From the NCBI GenBank assembly GCA_017937405.1, contig JAGBDS010000032.1:1-51518 (forward strand): a DNA stretch of 51,518 nucleotides, in the 5' to 3' direction. Source of the stretch: Oscillibacter sp. Lineage in GTDB: Bacteria; Bacillota; Clostridia; Oscillospirales; Oscillospiraceae. Under the pieces are notes generated by a model, which saw nothing but the letters and a program-made list of their open reading frames with translations, was not told where the DNA came from and ran no database searches. Of the stretch, positions 1-7,086 are shown one piece after another. A program made the translations under genes and the position numbers. The number at the start of each line of letters is the position of its first letter. Positions within the stretch are counted from its first letter, which is position 1.

Positions 1-1
1 C

Positions 2-22
2 AAGGGCAAGAAAAAACGCTGA
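2..22 (+). CDS. 3' end of an unidentified gene (partial)
   Basis: The first bases read in frame as a lysine-rich C-terminus (KGKKKR) followed by TGA and, a few bases later, by a strong terminator hairpin, which fits the end of a plus-strand gene entering the window from the left. Only six or seven codons are visible, so the product cannot be named. Basic C-terminal tails like this are common in RNA-binding and ribosome-assembly proteins, but that is only a hint. Confidence 0.4.
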   Translation, partial: KGKKKR

Positions 23-28
23 TAAGTG

Positions 29-75
29 AAAAACGCTCGTAAATCAGAACTAAATCTGATTTACGAGCGTTTTCA
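29..75 (+). terminator. Strong terminator, long perfect hairpin
   Basis: AAAACGCTCGTAAATCAGA and its exact complement flank a 6-base loop, with A-runs on one side and T-runs on the other. It can stop transcription from both directions: the gene entering from the left and the PadR-linked membrane gene converging from the right. The stretch from 76 to 228 holds no convincing gene. Confidence 0.85.
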
Positions 76-228
76 TTTCGCCAATCCGTACCGACAGTCG
101 CCGTATTTTTGTAGGCTACTGTTTTACCGACACTCTGCTAACGGGCTGCGGTATTATGTCACCTATGTAACAGCGCCTGGAGCCATTATACTGAAAGGCA
201 ACTGCCCGGTCAATATAAAATGAAGATT

Positions 229-1548
229 TTATGGAAACTGGAAATTCTTTCTTTCACTCACCTGTCCCTGGGCACTCTCCCGGACGATAGAGCCGTTTCG
301 GAATACCGACAGCAAGAGGCCCAGCAGGGCGCAGTCCAAAACCAAGGCTGTGCCGCCGTCTGTCAGCAGTGGATAGGGAAACTCTGTCAGCAGATTCGGG
401 ACCCCCACAAAATTTTGCAGCACATTGGCTACCGCCTGCCAGGTCAGTGTCAGTAAGATGCTGACCCCCACCAGTTGTCCCAGCACAGCGGTTTGCTTTC
501 GACACTTCCTCCAGCCAATTCCGAGAAGGACCGCCATCGGCGCTTGTGCCAGCAAAAATACTCCCCATCCGAAGTTACCCAGCAGCATCAGCAGTTGATC
601 CTCATAACCACTGAAACGCAGCCAATGTCGCAAAAATTCCTGTACCTCAGGTAAGACTTCCGCCATTCCAAGAAATTTGGCATGGGCTACGATATCTCTG
701 GTCCTATCCTGATAATAAGTTATCCACTCTGGCGGCGTCAAATATGATTTCAAATATCCAGTGTAGTGCATCACCGCCAGTATACATATCAGCACAGTCA
801 AGCCATGCCCCACTACCAACAACCAGTTCCGTTTTTGGGGGCCAAACAGCCCCCTTCCCTGTCCGTAGGCCAGCAAAGCCGTATTGCAAATCAGGCAGGG
901 CCACAACATCTCAAACCGCCCCCTTGACGCCCAAATTGCTGCTGGCAGAAGTCCCAAGACACAGCAGACAGCTAAACCACCCGTTCCCCTGCTTCGCATA
1001 GCATAAATTGCCAGTGCCAAAGCAAGAGGCGTCAGAAAAGCCAAATATGCGCCGATGTGATAGGTATAGTCCCATGTCACTTCCAGTACACCTTCAAAAA
1101 CAGGAAGGCAAAGGACTGTAAGGGCCAGCAGCATCGGCTTTCTGCCAAGCCGTGTATAATCCCAAAAATACGCAGCGGCAGCCATGGTGCAGGCCAACAG
1201 TACGATGGCGCCAAACCGCCAGATGTAATCCGTAAAATAGCTGACCATATGTCGTTCGTACAGACGCAGGGCCAGCCACACGCAAAGAGACAGCGCCATT
1301 ACAACCAGAGACCCCCACTGGGGCTTGGGACGGTGCACCCGGTCCAGCTCCGTACCGACGAGCACCGGGTCCCCCATCTCCTCTACCGCCAGGCGTTCCG
1401 CTTCTTCCGGGCTGTCCCCTTCCTCCAGAAAAGCGTCCCGTTGGTCCGTCAGGTGCTGTTCCAGCTCCCGGGCCACTACCGGACGGGCCCGCTTCCACCG
1501 AATTTGTTCCTGGACTGTATCCAGATACTCCCGGATCATCTCAGCCAA
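229..1548 (-). CDS. Multi-pass membrane protein with N-terminal permease prefix domain
   Basis: About 439 residues. The first 75 residues form a charged helical segment (EYLDTVQEQIRWKRARP...ELEQHLTDQ...EEAERLAVEEMGDP) matching the 'permease prefix domain 1' seen on membrane proteins that accompany PadR regulators. The remainder holds about nine or ten hydrophobic segments and a short polar tail. The start is a TTG at 1548 with GGAGG eight bases upstream; an ATG three codons later is badly spaced. It overlaps the stop of the PadR gene, so the two are translated together. The pair probably works as a regulator with a membrane effector in drug or envelope-stress response; the substrate is unknown. 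Confidence 0.75.
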   Translation of the reverse strand: MAEMIREYLDTVQEQIRWKRARPVVARELEQHLTDQRDAFLEEGDSPEEAERLAVEEMGDPVLVGTELDRVHRPKPQWGSLVVMALSLCVWLALRLYERHMVSYFTDYIWRFGAIVLLACTMAAAAYFWDYTRLGRKPMLLALTVLCLPVFEGVLEVTWDYTYHIGAYLAFLTPLALALAIYAMRSRGTGGLAVCCVLGLLPAAIWASRGRFEMLWPCLICNTALLAYGQGRGLFGPQKRNWLLVVGHGLTVLICILAVMHYTGYLKSYLTPPEWITYYQDRTRDIVAHAKFLGMAEVLPEVQEFLRHWLRFSGYEDQLLMLLGNFGWGVFLLAQAPMAVLLGIGWRKCRKQTAVLGQLVGVSILLTLTWQAVANVLQNFVGVPNLLTEFPYPLLTDGGTALVLDCALLGLLLSVFRNGSIVRESAQGQVSERKNFQFP

Positions 1549-1882
1549 AGCAGGCGCCTCCTTTCAGCACCTGGCCCACAGCCCTAGCATAGGTGTTCCA
1601 GGATTCCTCCTTCTCCCGCAGGGCCGCGCTGCCCTCCTCTGTCAAGCGGTAATAGCGGCGGGGCTTTCCAGCGGCAGCCTCCCGTTCATAGGCTGTGACG
1701 AAGCCCTTCTCCTCCAGGCCGTGGAGCAGCGGATACAGCGTTCCCGCCTTTAAATGAAAGGTGTCGTCGCTACGGCGCTTTAGTTCCTCGATCATCTGAT
1801 AGCCGTACTTGTCGCCGTCCTCCAGCAGCTTCATCACCAACAGCGCCACGCTGCCGCTGACCAGGCTTTTGTCGATCTCCAT
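1541..1882 (-). CDS. PadR family transcriptional regulator
   Basis: A 113-residue winged-helix protein with the PadR layout: GSVALLVMKLLEDGDKYGYQMIEELKRR (the helix-turn-helix entry), then GTLYPLLHGLEEKGFV and the wing GKPRRYYRLTEEG. The ATG at 1882 has GGAGG seven bases upstream. Members of this short PadR subfamily dimerise and repress their own operon until a ligand or stress relieves it. It overlaps the downstream membrane-protein gene by eight bases. An AT-rich repeated motif lies over its promoter and is the likely operator. Confidence 0.9.
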   Translation of the reverse strand: MEIDKSLVSGSVALLVMKLLEDGDKYGYQMIEELKRRSDDTFHLKAGTLYPLLHGLEEKGFVTAYEREAAAGKPRRYYRLTEEGSAALREKEESWNTYARAVGQVLKGGACFG

Positions 1883-1896
1883 AGTAGTGCCTCCAT

Positions 1897-1945
1897 ATCA
1901 TATATAGGTTATCTATATAATATATCGGTAATCTATATATGTCAA
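1897..1945 (-). promoter_or_regulatory. padR promoter with overlapping AT-rich operator candidate
   Basis: On the minus strand TTGACA (1940-1945), a 17-base spacer and TATTAT (1917-1922) make a good sigma-A promoter. Two related motifs, ATAGATTACCGATATA and ATAGATAACCTATATA, lie in tandem over the spacer and just after the -10 box. That is where a PadR dimer would block transcription. Autoregulation is an inference from position. Confidence 0.7.
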
Positions 1946-1980
1946 GTAGAAAATGGGCGGGGTCTCCCCCGCCCAGTCCT

Positions 1981-2796
1981 TTACTTTTTCCGCACCGGAC
2001 AGCAAACCTCTGTGACAAATTCATTGGGGTCGTTTGTCTCATGGGGGCTGACGTGATAAATGAAGAAAGCCGGGCTGTCAAAGGCGTAGCCATTGGCCTC
2101 CACCCAGGACGCTACCGCAGCGTTGACCTCGCCCATCTGGTCATAGCTACCCTTGCAGACAGCGGAGGCCACCTGGACCGCAGGCATGGTCTTGAACTTC
2201 ACATGCTCCGTATCGGGATAGCTACCCTTTACAGACTTCTGGACCTCCACATCCACATTGGCTTCCTGATACTCCCTGTCGTGGAATGTGGCGGTACACA
2301 GACAGGGGTCCCCGTCCTGAATATGCAGCCCGGCAGTCTCCTGCATCAGAATCCCCCACAGGTCCCCTTCCCGCTCATAGCAGGGGATGATCTGCCGGAC
2401 GCTGGCCACATAGCGCTCCGGAATGGTCTTGACAGTCACATCGTATTTCATAGGTTCGTCCTTTCTCAGCCGTTCGATGGCTGTATCCAGGAGCCGCAGC
2501 CGCCGCGCCGCCTCCTCCGCCTGGAGCCAGGCCGCTTCCCGCTGGGCCAAAAGGCGCTGTTCCAGCGTCTCACGGTCCTCCCAGCACTTTAGCAGCTTCG
2601 CCGTGTCGCAGAGCTTGAAGCCCATGTCCTTCAGCGCGGTGATACGGCCTGCCGTGAAGAGCTGAGATTCGCTGTAATAGCGGTAGCCGGTGAAGGGGTC
2701 GGTGTCTTCCGGGACCAGAAGTCCCATTTCATCATAATAGCGCAGCATACGGATGCTGATCCTGGACAGTTTTGAAAATTCGCCGATCTTCAGCAT
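1981..2796 (-). CDS. MerR family regulator with GyrI-like ligand-binding domain
   Basis: 271 residues. The N-terminal MerR winged helix (MLKIGEFSKLSRISIRMLRYYDEMGLL...DPFTGYRYYSESQL) covers about residues 1-70. A coiled-coil dimerisation helix spans about 75-115, and a GyrI-like effector-binding domain (VKTIPERYVASVRQIIP...) runs to the end. This is the BmrR/TipA arrangement for multidrug-sensing activators. The ATG at 2796 has GGAGGG six bases upstream; the GTG five codons earlier lies inside that ribosome-binding site and is rejected. Its promoter and that of the neighbouring GyrI-like gene share an unusual 19-bp spacer, so it probably controls both. Confidence 0.9.
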   Translation of the reverse strand: MLKIGEFSKLSRISIRMLRYYDEMGLLVPEDTDPFTGYRYYSESQLFTAGRITALKDMGFKLCDTAKLLKCWEDRETLEQRLLAQREAAWLQAEEAARRLRLLDTAIERLRKDEPMKYDVTVKTIPERYVASVRQIIPCYEREGDLWGILMQETAGLHIQDGDPCLCTATFHDREYQEANVDVEVQKSVKGSYPDTEHVKFKTMPAVQVASAVCKGSYDQMGEVNAAVASWVEANGYAFDSPAFFIYHVSPHETNDPNEFVTEVCCPVRKK

Positions 2797-2837
2797 AGTC
2801 GGTCCCTCCACATCGATGTGATCTTGAGCTCAGGTAC

Positions 2838-2868
2838 AGCATACGCCCTGCCACCATGGGAGAGTCAA
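2838..2868 (-). promoter_or_regulatory. MerR-type promoter (19-bp spacer) of the merR gene
   Basis: TTGACT (2863-2868) and TATGCT (2838-2843) are separated by exactly 19 bases, the over-long spacing that MerR-family activators correct by untwisting DNA. The spacer holds a motif nearly identical to that of the 3526-3556 promoter. The -35 box overlaps the stop codon of the upstream GyrI-like gene. Confidence 0.75.
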
Positions 2869-3496
2869 GGGGAAATTTTTCGGACAGGATGCCGCAAGAT
2901 GGTCCGACAGCGGTCCGGCGTGGTCTTTCGGGCGTCGGAGAGGTAAATTTCGTGGTGCAGACGGCGGTCTGTAAGATCGTTGACATACCCGTTTTCCGCC
3001 AGGAAAGCATCCATAACATTGACCGTCTCCGGCTCCGTTTCAAATGGCCCCGTGTGGAGCATCTGGACACAGAGCCCCTCCTCCACAGCCAGCAGTTCCG
3101 CAGCGAAGCAGTCCAGCTTTTTCCGGCGGGCGGCATCCTCCACAGCCCAAGCAAAGTCCGCTTCCGTCACAAAAACCGGCAGGCGCAGGACGGATATCCA
3201 ACGAAAGTCCGCTTTCCGGCCATAATCTGCGCCGTCCACGCCCTCCTGCCACCAGAAGCCTCTAGCGGCGGCACCACATAGTCAAAGAAGCCGGGGATGG
3301 CCATTCCTTTTCTCGGACTGGTTTTTAGCGTATAGGCCAAAGCGTACAGCACCGCCAGCGCACGCTGGTAGGCACCATCGGTTGTATTGGGATCTCCCCG
3401 CCCCCGGACTGCTACGTAATTTGCAGGTGGAACAGTGACAATCTCCGGTCTATCTCCCGCCCGGTACAGCTTTTCTTTCTTGAAATCATAAGGCAT
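2865..3496 (-). pseudogene. GyrI-like small-molecule-binding protein, frameshifted
   Basis: Read through one frameshift, this is a complete member of the stand-alone GyrI-like family (about 210 residues). The N-terminal half runs from MPYDFKKEKLYRAG through VPPANYVAVRGRGDPN to FFDYVVPPLE. The C-terminal half resumes in another frame with DGADYGRKADFRWIS and ends ...LHHEIYLSDARK...TILRHPVRK. The family motif at the junction is PPLEGFWWQEGVDG. The DNA near 3259-3260 lacks one base of a G run (CTAGAGGCTTC where CTAGAGGGCTTC would keep frame). The start at 3496 has GGAGG upstream. These proteins bind small hydrophobic or cationic compounds, and this one sits beside a matching MerR activator. The lesion may be real or an assembly slip. 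Confidence 0.85.
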
Positions 3497-3525
3497 ATCT
3501 CGTCCTCCTATCAGTTGATGGGCCC

Positions 3526-3556
3526 AGTATAGGCCCTGACACCGTGGAAGAGTCAA
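3526..3556 (-). promoter_or_regulatory. MerR-type promoter (19-bp spacer) of the GyrI-like gene
   Basis: TTGACT (3551-3556), a 19-base spacer and TATACT (3526-3531). The spacer carries a dyad with arms TGACTC and GTGTCA. Same architecture and near-identical operator as the promoter at 2838-2868, pointing to one MerR regulator for both genes. Confidence 0.75.
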
Positions 3557-3589
3557 GAAAAAACCTCCCGCACCTGACGGCACGGGAGG
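3557..3589 (-). terminator. Terminator behind the displaced glmS tail
   Basis: CCTCCCG and CGGGAGG arms around a GC-rich loop, followed on the minus strand by six T. It stands only seven bases after the TAA of the extra glmS 3' fragment, so it looks like a terminator that belonged to that copy. Confidence 0.8.
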
Positions 3590-3596
3590 TCGATAT

Positions 3597-3662
3597 TTAT
3601 TCCACAGTGACGGATTTTGCCAGATTTCTGGGCTTATCAATGTCACAGCCACGCTGCAGCGC
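3597..3662 (-). pseudogene. Extra copy of the last 22 codons of glmS
   Basis: Read on the minus strand this encodes ALQRGC...AKSVTVE and a TAA stop, identical in protein to the end of the intact glmS (3802-3867). The codons differ at more than half of the positions and every difference is synonymous, including AGG to CGT and AGC to TCC. It is therefore a piece of a formerly functional glmS of different ancestry, not a fresh duplication. It is separated from the intact tail by a 139-bp hairpin element. Confidence 0.85.
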
Positions 3663-3801
3663 TGCCCCACAAAAACTCCGTTTTTGTGGGGACCCCGCAT
3701 TTGACTCAAATGTGCAGGCAAAGCCCGCCCATTTCAAGGTTTTGCCCCTTGGGCAAAACACTTGAACGCGCCACTCGGCGCGGGTGCGGCGCCTGGGCAG
3801 C
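3663..3801 (-). repeat. Hairpin-rich repeat element, copy A (after glmS)
   Basis: About 139 bp of stem-loops. It holds a CCCCACAAAAA / TTTTTGTGGGG hairpin, CATTTGACTCAAATG, then a block (plus strand) AAGCCCGCCCATTTCAAGG joined to the hairpin GTTTTGC...GCAAAAC with flanking CTTG, and a GCGCC/GGCGC hairpin. Copy B at 8974-9142 shares the order and the core sequence. In both places the element lies between two copies of the host gene's own 3' end. No protein-coding capacity is visible. Confidence 0.75.
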
Positions 3802-5640
3802 TCATTCTACCGTCACGCTCTTCGCCAGATTCCGGGGCTTGTCGATGTCGCAGCCCCTTTGCAGCGCCACATAATAGGCAAACAGCTGCAGCGGCACCAC
3901 GCCCAGAGAGGGCTGGAGGATGGGATGGGTGTCCGGCACCACAATGGTGGAATCGGCGGTCTTTTCCATCTTCTCCTTGAAGGTCTCGGTGGTGACAGCC
4001 AGAACTTCGGCGCCCCGGGCCTTGACCTCCACCACGTTGCTCATGGCCTTGTCGAACAGGGCGGCATAGGTGCCCAGAGCCACCACCAGAGTCCCCGGCT
4101 CGATCAGGGAGATGGTGCCGTGCTTCAGCTCGCCGGAGGCATAGGCCTCGGAGTGGATATAGCTGATCTCCTTCAGCTTCAAAGAGCCCTCCAGGCCCAT
4201 GGCGTAATCCAGGTTGCGGCCGATGAAGAAGATGGAATTATGGTTGAAATACCGGGAGGCGAAATACTGGACATCCTCGAAATGCTCCAGGAGACGTCTC
4301 ATTTTCTCCGGCAGCACCTGCATTTCCGCCAGAATGGCGTCGTACTCGCTCTTTTCCACCGTGCCCAGCAGATCCGCCAGGTACAGGCCGATGAGGTCCA
4401 TCAGCACCAGCTGGGTCGTATACGCCTTGGTGGTAGCCACGGCGATCTCCGGGCCAGCCCAAGTGTACAGCACGTCGTCGGCCTCCCGGGCAATGGAGCT
4501 GCCCACCACGTTGACAACAGCCAGCGTCCGGGCACCCCGGCTCTTGGCCTCCCGCATGGCGGCCATGGTGTCCAGCGTCTCGCCGGACTGGCTGATGACG
4601 ATGACCAGGGTGTTCTCGTCCACCAGCGGGTCGCTGTACCGGAACTCGGAGGCCAGGTCCACCTGCACGGGACGGCGCAGCAGCCGCTCCCAGCTGTACT
4701 TACTGACCATGCCCACATGATAGGAGGAGCCGCAGGCGATGATGAAGATGCGGGAAATGTTTTTGACGTACTCCGCAGTGAGCTTCACATCGTCCAGAAC
4801 CACCCGGCCATCCCGGACACGGGGAGACAGGGTCTTGCGGACAGCCTCCGGCTGCTCCATGATCTCCTTGAACATGAAGTGGGCATAGCCGCCCTTTTCC
4901 GCAGCGGAAACATCCCAGTCCACCTGGCTGTGCTTCTTTTCCAGGGGATTCATCTCGCTGTCGAATACGTCGATATTCTCCGCCGTGACGACGGCGATTT
5001 CTCCGTCCTCCATGTACACCACATCCCGGGTGTGCTTGATGATGGCAGTCACATCCGAGGCAATGTAGTTGCCGTTTTCACCATAGCCCAGGATCAGCGG
5101 GCTGTCCTTCCGGGCGGCGATGAGGGCGTTAGGGTAATCGGAGCAAATTATGCCGAAGGCATAGGAGCCCTGGATACGCCGCAGGACACGGCCCACGGCC
5201 TCCAGCATATTGTGGCACTCATTGTAGTGGAATTCCAAGAGCTGGGCCACCACCTCGGAGTCGGTATCTGAGGTGAATTTCACGCCATGGCGCTGGAGCT
5301 GTTCCTTGATCTCCAGATAGTTTTCAATGATGCCGTTGTGGACCAGAGCGATCCGCCCATTCTCACTGACATGGGGATGGGCGTTGATGTCGTTGGGCTC
5401 TCCGTGGGTGGCCCAGCGGGTATGGCCGATGCCCAGCGTGCCTTCCAGGTCGGCACCGCCGTGGGTCAGGTCGCTGAGCACCTGCAGACGGCCCTTGGCC
5501 TTTTTCACCTGCAGGCCCTTCGCCTCAGAGCGGACGGCGATACCGGCGGAATCGTAGCCCCGGTACTCCATCCGCGCCAATCCGTCCAGCAAAATAGGGG
5601 CCGCCTGTTCGCGGCCCGCAAAGCCAATAATTCCGCACAT
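3802..5640 (-). CDS. glmS: Glutamine-fructose-6-phosphate aminotransferase (isomerising)
   Basis: 612 residues, the normal length. It makes glucosamine-6-phosphate from fructose-6-phosphate and glutamine, the first step toward UDP-GlcNAc and peptidoglycan. The protein starts MCGIIGFAG, whose Cys2 becomes the N-terminal nucleophile of the glutaminase domain (about 1-240: YRGYDSAG, GHTRWATHG). Two SIS sugar-isomerase domains follow, with ACGSSYH, SQSGETLDT and the C-terminal DKPRNLAKSVTVE. AGGAGG precedes the ATG; an in-frame extension upstream runs through the ribozyme and is rejected. A glmS ribozyme precedes the gene. Directly after the stop comes repeat element A and a second glmS tail. Confidence 0.97.
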   Translation of the reverse strand: MCGIIGFAGREQAAPILLDGLARMEYRGYDSAGIAVRSEAKGLQVKKAKGRLQVLSDLTHGGADLEGTLGIGHTRWATHGEPNDINAHPHVSENGRIALVHNGIIENYLEIKEQLQRHGVKFTSDTDSEVVAQLLEFHYNECHNMLEAVGRVLRRIQGSYAFGIICSDYPNALIAARKDSPLILGYGENGNYIASDVTAIIKHTRDVVYMEDGEIAVVTAENIDVFDSEMNPLEKKHSQVDWDVSAAEKGGYAHFMFKEIMEQPEAVRKTLSPRVRDGRVVLDDVKLTAEYVKNISRIFIIACGSSYHVGMVSKYSWERLLRRPVQVDLASEFRYSDPLVDENTLVIVISQSGETLDTMAAMREAKSRGARTLAVVNVVGSSIAREADDVLYTWAGPEIAVATTKAYTTQLVLMDLIGLYLADLLGTVEKSEYDAILAEMQVLPEKMRRLLEHFEDVQYFASRYFNHNSIFFIGRNLDYAMGLEGSLKLKEISYIHSEAYASGELKHGTISLIEPGTLVVALGTYAALFDKAMSNVVEVKARGAEVLAVTTETFKEKMEKTADSTIVVPDTHPILQPSLGVVPLQLFAYYVALQRGCDIDKPRNLAKSVTVE

Positions 5641-5684
5641 AAAACTAAGAATCCTCCTGATAATAAATGCTATCAAAAGGACAA

Positions 5685-5864
5685 ACTCGCAGATATTTGT
5701 CGCTTTCATCGCGGTCACAAGCCGTTCTGTTTTGCGGTCGCCCGCATATTTGTCGACTGTGTCACATGGCCGCGTCCACGGAAGGGCATCCGCCGAATTT
5801 TCGATAAACCCTTCTCCTCGTTATCCTGTCAAGCATTTCTCCATGACAGGCGCATGGCGCTTCG
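5685..5864 (-). ncRNA. glmS ribozyme (GlcN6P-dependent self-cleaving leader)
   Basis: The minus-strand leader matches the conserved core of the glmS ribozyme. AAGCGCC carries the cleavage site between positions 5861 and 5860. A P2 hairpin (CTGTCATGG...TTGACAG) follows, then ACGAGGAGAAGGGTTTATCG and AATTCGGCGGATGCCCTTCCG-type core strands. The 3' boundary is approximate and covers the P3/P4 region. In this class glucosamine-6-phosphate acts as coenzyme for self-cleavage, which lowers glmS mRNA and gives feedback control. The distance to the start codon is typical. Confidence 0.92.
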
Positions 5865-5882
5865 TGATGGGCACTTGCCCAT
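5829..5882 (-). CDS. Possible 17-codon leader ORF across the ribozyme cleavage site
   Basis: An AAAGGAGG ribosome-binding site four bases before an ATG at 5882 opens a reading frame for MGKCPSRSAMRLSWRNA, ending in TGA at 5829. The frame runs through the ribozyme's cleavage site and P2. If ribosomes used it, they would interfere with ribozyme folding. It may be coincidence; the spacing is slightly short, and no homologue is known to me. Confidence 0.3.
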   Translation of the reverse strand: MGKCPSRSAMRLSWRNA

Positions 5883-5926
5883 AAATCCTCCTTTCCGTTC
5901 TGCGATCTTCTATGCTATCTATATGA

Positions 5927-5955
5927 TAAAAACTCCGGCTTTGGGAGTTTTATCC
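5927..5955. other. Hairpin between the divergent glmS leader and DUF421 gene
   Basis: AAAACTCC and GGAGTTTT flank a short loop with A/T runs on both sides. It lies upstream of both divergent genes, so it could be an attenuator-like stem or a remnant terminator. No clear promoter boxes could be assigned on either side. Confidence 0.4.
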
Positions 5956-6008
5956 GGGAATGATTCCGCCGAAAACAGGGCATCCTGTCCCAACGGAGGA
6001 ATGTGCCT

Positions 6009-6692
6009 ATGATGACCGCCTTTGCACGCACGATCATACTCTATTTTCTCATTATGGTGGGCCTGCGGCTGATGGGCAAGCGCCAGATCGGTGAGCTAGA
6101 ACCCAGTGAGCTGGTGCTGACCATGATGATCTCTGACCTGGCAACGGTGCCCATGCAGGACTTCGGCATCCCGCTGCTGGCGGGCGTCATCCCCATCCTG
6201 ACACTGCTGGCTATCTCCATGCTGCTCAGCCAGATCTCCCTGCGCCACCTGCGCTTCCGGGCAGCAGTCTGCGGCACGCCCTCCGTGCTCATCCGCAACG
6301 GGGAACTCCAGCAGGACGCCATGCGCCGCAACCGCTACACCCTGGACGAGCTTTTGGAGGAACTGCGGGGACAGGGCATCTCCGATCTCTCGGAGGTCAA
6401 ATACGCCGTACTGGAGAACTCCGGTCAGCTGTCCGTCCTGCCCTGGGCGGCGCAGAAGCCGCCTACCGCGTCCCAGCTGGGACTGGAGGTAGAGGACGAT
6501 GTGACACTGCCGATCATCCTCATTAACGACGGCCGGGTCCTGACCAAGAATCTGGCCCTGTGCGGCAAAGACGATGTCTGGCTGGACAAGACCCTGCGGG
6601 AGGAGAAGCTTTGCTCCCCCAAGGAGGTCTTTCTGCTGACTCTGGACGAGCAGGGCCAGGTTCTCTGCGTAAAAAAGGAGGGCAAGAAATGA
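6009..6692 (+). CDS. DUF421 (YetF-like) membrane protein
   Basis: 227 residues. Two or three N-terminal membrane helices contain the family motif GLRLMGKRQIGELEPSELVLTMMISDLA, followed by a soluble YetF-type alpha/beta domain with GTPSVLIRNGE and LDELLEELRGQGISDLSEVKYAVLENSGQLSV. The function of the family is not settled; in spore-formers these proteins are linked to spore membranes. The ATG at 6009 lies nine bases after GGAGG; a GTG at 6003 is too close. The stop overlaps the next gene's start as ATGA. Confidence 0.9.
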   Translation: MMTAFARTIILYFLIMVGLRLMGKRQIGELEPSELVLTMMISDLATVPMQDFGIPLLAGVIPILTLLAISMLLSQISLRHLRFRAAVCGTPSVLIRNGELQQDAMRRNRYTLDELLEELRGQGISDLSEVKYAVLENSGQLSVLPWAAQKPPTASQLGLEVEDDVTLPIILINDGRVLTKNLALCGKDDVWLDKTLREEKLCSPKEVFLLTLDEQGQVLCVKKEGKK

Positions 6693-7072
6693 AACGGGAT
6701 ATGCTGCCTCCCCTGGCCGTGCTGGCGGTGATCCTGGCTTTCGCGCTCTGGAACAGCACCGCCATCACCGGCCATACCCAGCGGTGGCGTGACCAGCTCC
6801 AACAGGTGGAAGAACTGGCCGCGGCAGAAAACTGGCGGGCCGCAGGCGACGCCCTCTCCGAAAGCTATGCGGACTGGAGCGAAAGTCAGGTCTATCTCCA
6901 CATCGTCTCCGAGCATGACGCCGTGGACGACGCGGAGGCCATGTACCGCCGCGCCATGGCGTTTGCTTTAGAGAAGGAACCCAGGGAATTCCGGGCCGAA
7001 CTGGCGGACCTCCAGGACCAGCTCCGCCTTCTGGCAGAGATGGAACGCTTCTCTCTCAAAAACATTCTGTAA
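6689..7072 (+). CDS. DUF4363 family membrane-anchored protein
   Basis: 127 residues: a short N-terminal signal anchor (LPPLAVLAVILAFALWN) and an extracytoplasmic helical domain rich in Ala, Glu and Trp (EELAAAENWRAAGDALSESYADWSES...). It overlaps the DUF421 gene by four bases (ATGA), so the two are translationally coupled; the pairing of DUF421 with DUF4363 recurs in Firmicutes. Its role is unknown. Confidence 0.85.
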   Translation: MKRDMLPPLAVLAVILAFALWNSTAITGHTQRWRDQLQQVEELAAAENWRAAGDALSESYADWSESQVYLHIVSEHDAVDDAEAMYRRAMAFALEKEPREFRAELADLQDQLRLLAEMERFSLKNIL

Positions 7073-7086
7073 AGGTTTTTCCCTTG

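Noticed and set aside
26-223. 65-codon frame at the left end
   Set aside because: It begins inside the perfect terminator hairpin and has no ribosome site.
3784-5271. Long open frame antisense to glmS
   Set aside because: Same effect of high GC at third codon positions; composition is unnatural and glmS is certain.
5641-5718. Upstream in-frame start for glmS
   Set aside because: It would place residues before the Cys2 that must become the N-terminal nucleophile, and it lies in the ribozyme leader.
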